Below, piece after piece: positions 1 through 9,700 of a stretch of 64,000 nucleotides of DNA. The first letter of the stretch is position 1; the number at the start of each line of letters is the position of its first letter. A program made the position numbers and the translations under genes. This stretch comes from an uncultured Sphingomonadaceae bacterium (GTDB lineage Bacteria; Pseudomonadota; Alphaproteobacteria; Sphingomonadales; Sphingomonadaceae): assembly GCA_947493325.1 (NCBI GenBank), contig CANLQI010000001.1, positions 1 through 64,000 on the forward strand, read 5' to 3'. Under the pieces are notes generated by a model, which saw nothing but the letters and a program-made list of their open reading frames with translations, ran no database searches and had not been told where the DNA came from.

Positions 1-76
1 CCGCTGCGCCCTGGACGAGATCGGTAAGGCCGCCGGTGACATTGGCACCTGCCGATCCGGTGATGGCCGTGGCGAT
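1..76 (-). pseudogene. Orphan cdiA pre-toxin fragment (partial, runs off left edge)
   Basis: Read on the minus strand this stretch encodes IATAITGSAGANVTGG and continues as LTDLVQGAA, matching the pre-toxin part of the main CdiA (about 2531-2606), where the same residues occur with N in place of D. By eye there are about nine mismatches in 76 bases, so it is a diverged duplicate rather than a recent copy. Homology starts abruptly at base 76. In the same frame a TGA lies a few codons upstream, and no start codon is visible. It sits just downstream of cdiI, where displaced cdiA-CT/cdiI modules are usually found. Whether a full toxin and a second immunity gene follow lies outside the window. Confidence 0.75.
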
Positions 77-125
77 GTCAAGGTATCAAGTGCCAGAACA
101 GGTAGAGTGATCAGGCTACGGTTTA

Positions 126-698
126 CTAATCGCCATTCACAGATTCAAATACCGCACCTGTCACACCAGCGGCCTCAAAACGGCGCTTAACTTCTTCGCT
201 GATAATTACTCGCCCAGAGAGACGTTCTGGCCGAAAGATATGCTTTCCTAAAGTTCGCCCGGTATCGATGGTCAACTTCGTTACCGCGCGATAGTTTCCG
301 GCCAAATCCGGTCGGATAGGGTCATTCTCAGGAATGATGCCAAAGCACGATTTGTTTTCATCAACACAATCTGCTTCATCCCAAAAATGCAAAATGTGAT
401 ATGATGTCTTTTGTTGAAGGCCATCGATTTTCGCAGGAAACGCGGTGAAGCCGTCAAGCCCGGAGATGGCCTGAAGTGTTTTAAAGCTTACAACAGGAAC
501 ATCTGCATAGCCGGCGAACGAAAAGTCCAAAGCTTCACCCGATTGTTGCAAGCCAACCCGAAGCAGACGATCTCGAAGCGGATCGTCTATCGCCAACATT
601 GGAGGGCGCGATAGTAACCAGTTGTCGACATCATGGATCGCCGACAAATACCACCTGTTTTGAAACATGACGTCATCGAGCAATCGAAAGTATTTCAT
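126..698 (-). CDS. cdiI: CdiI-type immunity protein, Imm11/DUF1629-like
   Basis: This 190-residue cytosolic protein starts MKYFRLLDDV and contains an NRWYL motif soon after. It ends with a VIISEEVKRRFEAAGVTG block followed by F-E-S-V. This layout (N-terminal YRL-DD, tryptophan motif, C-terminal 'is-e-l...tG..Fepv') is the pattern I associate with the Imm11/DUF1629 (MXAN_0049-like) immunity family, but the family call is from memory. The ATG lies 4 bases after the cdiA stop, so the two are almost certainly cotranslated. Position and size fit the immunity partner of the CdiA C-terminal nuclease. Base composition is more AT-rich than the rest of cdiA, as is usual for exchangeable toxin-immunity cassettes. 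It has no signal peptide or membrane segment, which suits neutralising a cytoplasmic nuclease. Confidence 0.75.
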   Translation of the reverse strand: MKYFRLLDDVMFQNRWYLSAIHDVDNWLLSRPPMLAIDDPLRDRLLRVGLQQSGEALDFSFAGYADVPVVSFKTLQAISGLDGFTAFPAKIDGLQQKTSYHILHFWDEADCVDENKSCFGIIPENDPIRPDLAGNYRAVTKLTIDTGRTLGKHIFRPERLSGRVIISEEVKRRFEAAGVTGAVFESVNGD

Positions 699-702
699 CT
701 GG

Positions 703-3700
703 TTAGTTCCCCGTGAGCCAAGAGTTGACCTGATGACCAGGAGTAACAGCTTGTCTCTTGATCGTATTCAAAGTGCTTTGCACAGCATTAGTGTAAGCAG
801 GCGTTTTCGGTTGCAAACCTGCCGTGGCATCACGAAGCTCATCGTAAACATATTTGTGATACTCCGCAGGGTGTGGACCTTTATGCCCGGGAACAGCAAT
901 CTTGTTTATTTCGCTGTTAATGTTTAGCCCGGCATTGTCAAAGATTTCTTGAAACCTTGGTGTCCAAGGTCCGCCGCTGGCGGTACTCACACAGTTTTTG
1001 TTAGTACACACGTGATGAACAGGTGTCTTACTTATATATGGCGACTTTGCGGGTATCTGAGTGCCGTTTTGATTTACAGCAAAGTAACCACCACCATCAC
1101 GGCGCATGATTATATTTCCGTCGCCATCCACTTCACCAGTATTCCAAGACTTCCCATTCCCGGGACCAGTATAACTACCATCCGCATTACGTGTGTATCC
1201 TGTTGGAAGTGGAGTTGTTCCGTACGGCCTACCGTCACCGGCACGCATCCAGGCTGCCGTATCTCCATTTCCGGTCAGCACCATTTCATAGCCGTCCGAA
1301 TCATATACTTTGCCGTCAGTACGTTCTGTCCAATCCTTCGGAAGCGGAGGTCTGCCTGGTGGTACCGAGACACCTTTATTGCCAAGAATGCGCGTGATTT
1401 TGCTGGTGGCGGCAGTCCCAAATCTGGCCGCGCCGCCAACACCGGTGGCAACGCCAATCACATCGACCAAAGTGCGCACTGCCGCATCACCTGCCCCGCG
1501 GCAGCGTGCGCGGATTGTATAACACGCCAGAACATCGGCAAAGCGTTCGCGGTATTCCTGGCCCAAAGCCGCAATCACCGCCTCGCGGAGCTCTGGATCA
1601 GTGGCAATCGCGTATACCGCCTCCACCGCCTGGCCCGGATCGGTAACCAGTTCGTAAAGACCTTCCACCGTCTCGACGGCAACGCCCAAGGTACCTTCGC
1701 CCACGCCTATTGTAACTTCAATGCCGGCCAGTCCAAGGCCATATGTGCCCCGATATTCCGAAGCCTCAACCAAATAGCTGGCCAGCTTTTCCCGATCAAT
1801 CTCACCGTTCTCGCTGATCGTGCTCACCAGCAGCGATGCATCGACAACGCTCCCAGCATAGACTGACAGCGTCCACAATTCGGCGAGCAATTCCCGATCA
1901 ACCGCACCATCGCTATCAGTAAGCTGGGTTCCATAGGTCTGCAGCACGGCAGCAACAATATCATCGCCGCATCCGTTTGCTTGCAGCGCACCTGCAGTGC
2001 AGGTGTCAGAGGCCAGAAGGTCGGAAATGGGAATGCCAGGATCGTTCGGATCGTCGAACGCGGTAACCACTGTGCCATCGGGCAACGTGATGCGCACGGA
2101 CTCATTATTCTGCGTTTCGATCTGGGCGGCTGTTACCGCCGATGGCGTATCAAGGCCTGCACCTTCGGCGATCGCACCGACCAGCGTGGCGACCAGATTG
2201 CTGCGCGCCTGTTGCTCTTCCAGGCTCAGGCGGTTGGCATCGGGGTCGAGTGGATCGATTGTTACGCTGTCATCACCCGACAGGCTGTTGATCAGCGTAT
2301 TTACCGCCACACCTGCCGCCGCGCCGAGTGCTGCCGAACCGCAATCGCCCGAGCCGCCTGCCGCTGCGCCGCCGCAGGCGACAACCCCCTGCAACAGGCC
2401 GCGCACCAGTTCGCTTTCCTCAGTCGCGGTGAGGGTGACGGTGCCATCCTCGTTCTCGGTCCGCGCCATTAGCCCGTCGGCGAGCCGCTTGACCTCGCTT
2501 ACGGTCAGGCTCTGCAATACATTGACCGCTGCGCCCTGTACGAGGTTGGTCAGGCCGCCAGTGACGTTGGCGCCTGCAGAACCGGTGATGGCCGTGGCGA
2601 TGATGCGGGTGGCGCTGCCTGCGCCATAGCGGCGGTTTATCGCATCAGCTTCTGCTGTGGCTGCGTTGGCTATATCGATATATTCCCGCGCGGGGGACCC
2701 TTCAGGGGCCGCCAATTTATCATCTTTATCAAGCGTTGCTCCAAGAGCAATCGCTTGCGCCTCTGCCGCCTCTGCTTCCGCGCGTTTCTCCGCCTCTTCG
2801 CGTGCTCTGTTGCTGAAGAACTCTGCGGTCTGTACGACCAGCTCGCGGGTGACCGCGAAGCCTTCCTCTATCTCGGCGCGTTTGGCGTCATCAAACTCTT
2901 GCACCAGCGCGCCGTCATTGGCGCTGTCCGTATTGCGGCTGATGGTGTTTGCAGTGGCAAGGCTGGCCGCATCGACGCTGCCATTTGCGCCGGGCGTGAT
3001 CTCTATCGTACCCGCAGCGATGGCGGAGCGGGTGGTGCCGTCCTGGCTGCCGCGCGCGCCCAGTGCCACCGGCGCACCTGCGGACAGCTTGCCGAGGCGT
3101 GTATCAAGGCCGGAGAGCGTATTGTCCGTGCCGGTGACATCGGCCTCGTTGTTCTCATTGGCGGTAGGGGTCACCGTTTCCCCCGGCTTCGCGCCAATCC
3201 CGCTTAAGGATGCCGACAGGCCGATGCTGCTTGCCTTATAGCTTTCGCTGTTCTCGATATCGCTCGAGGTGAGTGTCTCAGTGCGCAGGATATTATCCGC
3301 CGCATCCGCTTCGCTCGATATCACCCCACCCACAAGCTTCGTATCCCCGCGCACGGTGATATCATAACCGCCGCTCCCGGCGTTAATGCCGGATTGTTCG
3401 GCGACGCTCGCATAATCGCCGGTCTGGCGGTCGCGGCCGAAATTTGCACTGACGCCAGCGCCTTGACCACCGTTCAGGCTAACGCTCGCACCGATATTGG
3501 TCTGTTTTGAGCTGAATGTGCCGGTGTCCTGCTGGCTGATGATATCCAGACCGCCAACATCCGCTTCTACGCGGTTCGCTTTGATTTGCGCGCCTTCCAG
3601 TGTCAGCTGGCCCGGCGTGGTGACGCGCGCTGTGCCGCCTGCGGACAATATCGATTCCACATTGGTCACGGAAGTTTGCGCGCTGTTGCCTTTGCCCAGG

Positions 3701-6700
3701 TTCACACTGGCCTCTGGCGTGATGCCATTAATCCCGATGTTTGCACCTATGCTAAAGCCCGAAGAACTGTTGCGGGAAGTAAAGCTGTCATTTTCCTGCG
3801 CGGATTGCAGCGTGATCGCGCCTTCCGCCGCCAGCGTCAGGTCATTGTCCGCGACAACATCGCTGCCGGTCACGCTGATGGTCGAGGCGTCGCCCGCGCC
3901 CGATGCGGATAATATCACATCATTGCCGGCGACATAGCTGCCCACGACTGTCTCATCCACGCTCTCGCTCTCGCTGCGACTTTTCGATATGCCGGCGGTG
4001 ACGGTAAGAGAGATGTCTTTTGAACCCGCCAATACCTGCCCTGCTTCGTCGATGGTGTTTTTGACACCCAGCGCAGTGGCAGCGGCGGCAACGGCCTTGG
4101 TCCGGTCGCTCTGGCCATTCAACGTAGAGTCCGCCGTACGCGCAATCGATTTCACGCCTTCCAGAACGGGAACGTTCAGCGTGGCTGTCACACCTATGGA
4201 TGAAGAGGATGTTTCGGTAGTGTTGGTATCGACATTGGTGGCATTGGCAATATTGATGCTCTCGCCTGCCAGTGTGGTTGTGCCGGGGGAAACCACCTGG
4301 CTGCCGATGACATCAATCGCGCCGTCCGCAGCGATTGTGACATTGCCTTCTGCAGAGCCAACCAATGAACCATTATAGGTGGTGGAGCTGCTCTGGCTGT
4401 CGGTCTTGTTCTTGGACACACCGACAAAGAGGCTCGTACCGCTCAGGCTCAGACCCGATTTCTTGACTTTGACAAGTTCATCTGACGTGTCGGTGGTTTC
4501 AATGCCGGTGATCGATATATCACCGCCCGCCGTGATGCCCAGATCACCCGTCGCCACGACATTCGATCCTGCGATAGAAGTGTCGCCAATGCTGCTGATC
4601 TGTACGGTGTCACCTTCCAGCGTCGACGCCACGGCGGTTTCGTCTGTAATGCTTGTGACAACGGTGGTTTTCTTGGAGGAGAGGATGCCGCTTTTCTTGG
4701 TAACTTCCTTGCTGTCGAGCGTGACGGTGTCGATGACGCCGGACACATTGACGCTGCCTGCCTGCACCGCGAGCGCGTCTCCGGCGGCGATATTGCCGCC
4801 CTGCACAGTAAGCGCGCCCGGAGTTGCCATGTTAAGATCGCCGCCGGACGTGATATTGGACAATCTGTTGGTTTCCGCTGTTTCAGTGCTTTCAAACATG
4901 GCTTTGCCGCTGCGTCCGACACTAATGGCATTGCTGCTATCCACAGAAGACGTGACCGAAATATTCTCGCCGCCGAATAGCGTCAGATCGCCAGCCGCCG
5001 ACACATCGGACCCGGTGACGCTGAGGTCACGGCCTGCCAGTATGGATAGATTGCCTGCCGCATCCACGACATTGCCGCGGCTCGTGGTGGCGGTGTCGAT
5101 GGTCACGCCAAAATTATCAGCGCCCGTGCGCCATACTGTAGCGAGTGAGCTGGTTTTATCGGCAGATTCCAGACGCAGGTCGCGGCCAGCGGACAAGGTC
5201 AGGTCGCCGCCCGTAATCGTGCCGCCGCGGCTGATAAGGTCATTGGTCGCCGCCAATGTGCCACGCGCACCCAGATCAAGGCGTCCGGTATTGAGAATAT
5301 CTCCGCCCACTATATTAGAGCTGGCAGATGCGCGAATGACACCCTGATTGGTGAGGGAATCCGCACTGCGCAGGAAGATATCCTGCCCCGCCATAATCGC
5401 TCCGCCCGATGTCAGGTCGCGCTGGCTCACCTGTGTCAGATAGACACGCGGGGCCAGCACTTTGACTTTGCCATTGGGCGTATCGACTTCCACCTCAACC
5501 AGCAGCACCATGTCGGTTGTCAGTGTGGCCATCTGTTCGGCGCTGAGACCAATGCCCAGAGTAAGGCCGAACTGCTGCATATAGGCTATGCCCGCATCCA
5601 TCAGCGCGCGATATTGCGCTTCGTTGTCGCCATAACGGGCAAACCTGCTGAATCCGGCCTGCGCAATAAGCTGGTTGGTTATGAGCTGCTGTTCATAAAG
5701 CGCATCGCCCAGACGTTGCTGCACACGGTTCGGATCATAGCCGAGCCGTCCCAGAAAATAATCACTGGAGAGAAAATTGCCGTAATTTGTAAAGGCTGGA
5801 TCGGTTTCGATCAGGAAATTGGAACCGGCGGCGGCATAGTTGAACAGGCCGCCAAGATCGATCAACTGCTGCGCTGGTGCGCCCGGTGTTTGACCGGCTA
5901 CGGGGGCAAGTGCAATGCCAAAGTCGGCTGCGGCGAGCAGCGCTATATCGCTGCCCGACACACCGATTGATTCCGCGTCAACTGTCAAAGGTGTAACGCC
6001 TTTAAGCGGGCGTTTTGTTAAAGTGCCATCCGCACTTTGTGTATCGGGGTTTGTGACATCCGCCAAACTGGTGCGGCCGGATATGTCTGCCGCCTGCACA
6101 CTGGCGGCGCCTGCCGCAAAATCCGTCGCCACAACGCCTGCTGTATTAATTACCAGATTATCAATCGTTTGTGCGACGATCGCCAATGTGCCGCCCGAAG
6201 TTATTGTGGATGGGATAGTGAAGAGTTCCTGCGCGTCTTCGCGGAAATAGGGCGTGCTGCTGCGCGTTTTCCAATCTTTACAAAACAGCCCGAAAATGGG
6301 GCAGCTTCGTCTTTGCGTTAGCAGCGCACCGTCGCTGGTAACCGTACGATATCCTGTAAAAGCGCTATTGGTGACTGCACCTGAATCGACAAACAGAGTC
6401 GCATTGGCGCTGATTGTAGAAATATCATTGAGCAGCATATCGGAGCGAATGGTTATATTATTGCCGACAATTACGGCAGCTCCGCTGTCTTCGGTAATGG
6501 CTGTTTCAGTGGTGGTGTCCGTATAATCAAGCAATGTGCGATTGCGTTTGTTTATTCTTGTTTCGACGGACACGGGAACTGTGCTGATAACAGCTTCCTC
6601 CGTTATAAAGGCCGCCCGGTTGTTGGTCACGGAAGCCGCATCGATAGCGATATCGCCCTGCGCCTGAATAGTGGCCGAAGAATTCACAAGTACTGCTGCA

Positions 6701-9700
6701 GATGCACCGCCTGCTCCGCCAATGTTGATACCACCCAGTGAATATATAAAGGCGCCGTCGCTATTGGTAATCGTGCCATCACTGCGGACATCCACAAGTC
6801 CGCCGCGCGCGGCGATAATAGCAGGCGCGCCTGTATTATTGACGAATGTGAGGCCGGTGATGTTCACGCTATCACCGAAAATCTTTGCGTTATTCGTAAC
6901 ACTCTGGCCACTTATGCTTACCAGTCCGCCATTGATCAGGCCATCATTGATGACTGCATTGTCGGCAATTAAGGCCAGCACAGGTGCAGTGATCGTGCCG
7001 GTATCCGTATTTGTGATGTCCACAGCCGAAACATTGACGCCCGCCGCGCCTTCCAGAGCGCCTGCATTTGTGAAATTACCATCGGTTGTGACGCCAATCG
7101 TGCCGGCAGCATAGAGAGAATCTCCCGCGCTATTCACATAATCGCCGCTCAGTCCCAGCGTGATATCACCATTGGACAGCATTTCACCGAGGCTGCCGGT
7201 CACAAAATCGATATTCAGTGCATTGTTGGCCGCCAATATACCGGCATCTGCGCCGGTACCATTATCGAGCGTATCGGTAGTAATATTGAGCGTATCTGCC
7301 GCAGCGATGGAACCGCGATTGGTGAGCGTATCGCTCAGCGTAATGGTACCATTGCCTTCGGCCCAGATTGCCCCGCCTGCTGCATTATCCAGAGTGGCGG
7401 CGTTGATGGTATAATCGCCGTCGGTGGCGATGGTTCCGCTGCCATTGTTGATTGCCGTTCCTGTGATGCGAACATTGCCGCTACCGCCCAGCGTGCCTGC
7501 ATTATTGCGCAATGTATTCGCCGATATGGCGAGACCCGCATCACCCGATATGATCTGGCCGTTGCTATTGTCGAGTGTCGTAAATGTGGCGGACAGCGCG
7601 CTGCCACTGCCGATTTCGCCGCCTGCGTTGACAAGGGTGCCGCCATTAAGTGTCAGCGTATCGCCGTAGAGCAGACCGCTATTCTCCAGTGTGCCCGCTT
7701 TTACAGTCACGTCCGTGCCATATACCGAACCTGCATTGGCAAGGCTCACCGCATCAATATCAAGCGCAGCGGCCGAAGCGATGGTACCGGTGCCATTGGT
7801 GAGGCTGAGAGGTTGTGCATTGCCGTGCAGTTTGAGGCCATCACCGCCGCGGGCGATGATTGCGCCCGTGCCGTTGGCAAGAGCAGCTGCGCCAATATCC
7901 AGAGTATCCAGACTATCGATTGTGCCTCCAGTATTGGCAACCGTAGCGGCAGCAATAGTAAGCGTTGCGTCGCTTTGGATAATACCGCCGCCGATATTGG
8001 AAAGCAGGCCGGCTGCCTGCAAATCAGCGCCCCGAACCGCCGAGATGGTACCGCCATCGTTGCGCAATGCGCCCGCATCAACCGCAAGCATGCCATTGCT
8101 GAAAACTGTTCCGCCTGTGTTGCTGAGATCGCCGTCAATGGTCAGCGTTAGGGTGCCCGTGCCGCCCATCGCGAGACTGCCCGAATTGTTCGTCAGTGTC
8201 CCTGCGCTGATATCGGCATTGCCCGCGCTGAATATCGTGCCGTCACTATTGTCCAGCGCGCCGGTAATGTCTGCGTTCAAACCGCCGAAGGACTGCAAAA
8301 TACCGCCACTATTTACAAAATCCGCGCTGCGCAATACAGCCCTTGCGCCCTGCGCCGCACCGCCAGACAGATCGATAGTGTCTGCTGTCAGGCGCAATAG
8401 ATCGCCGGCGAGTATCAGTCCGTTCGTGCCGGTGGAAATCGTGCCATTTGCCGCGCTCAGCGCGAGCTGCTCTGCATCCGCTACGCCGCCCGCCAGTGCC
8501 AGATCGCCATTCGTCGCAGAGACATTCAGTGTGCCGGTCGCTGTCAGACGGCCGTCTGCACCTGCATTGATCGTGCCCGCACGTATAGTGACATCACCGG
8601 TTGCTCCGATCAAGCCGGAACCCTGTACAGCGCCGCTTACAGTCATATCCAATGCCGCATTATCACCCGCTGCGATAATCTGTCCGCCTGCGCCGGAAAG
8701 AGAAGCAAGTGACGCAGTCAATGCCCCCTGCGTTTCGATATTGCCATTTGTATTGCTGAGCGTGCCCGCGGTCAGCTGTAATCCTTCGCCGCTTGCAATC
8801 AGACCGCTGTCATTGGTGACTGCGGCTGTAACATCCAGCATTGCCGCGGCGGCGGCACTGATATCGCCGCGTGTGTTATCCAAGCTGCTGGCGGTCAGCG
8901 TCAGGTTACCATTGGTGGCGATGCGCCCGCCGGTATTGTCCACCTCGCCGCTGGTGATTGAAAGCGCGCCATCGCCGCCGTGCAGGATCGCGCCGCCGCG
9001 GTTGATCAGCCTGCCCGCCGTCAATGAGAAATTCACGCTTCCGGCGTAAATCTCCCCGCCCGAGTAATTCAGTGTGCCGGTGCTGGAAAGGGCAAAATCG
9101 CTGCCACCTGTCTGGCGCAACTGGGCGCGGCGCAAAGAGATATCGGGTGCATTAAATGCGAAACGATCCGCCTGCAGCAGCGCATCGTCCAGGAGCAGAC
9201 GCGAACCCGACAGGGATAACAGCGCCCCGCTTTCGATTGTCGCTAAACTGCCGTCAACTGTTCCTGCCGCATCCAGTGTGATATTCCCGGCAGCCGCTGC
9301 CAGCCCGCCTTCGCCGAGCGCGAGATCGCCGCCCCGGGCTTGAATTGATAGCGTGCCCAGTGCCGTCACGGAACTGCCGCCAAGATCGATAGTATCGGCG
9401 TCCAAAGTTACATTGCCATTGCCGCCAATTGCTGCGGCTGCGGCTGTTAACTGGTCTGCGCTGGTAATCGCAATCGCTTCATCGCCCGCTGCCAATACGC
9501 GTGCACCGCCAAGATCGATATTGCCTGCTTTCAAGGCAAGCGCCTTGCCCGATTCAAATGCGCCGCCGCTCACGGCAATACTGTCCGCAGCGACATTTAA
9601 TGCGCCGGCAGTCAGCATATCGCCGCGGCCTGTCAGGGCGCCTAATATATTCACATCCAGACCTTTGACAGCTGTCAGCGCGCCATTATTGGCAAGATTT

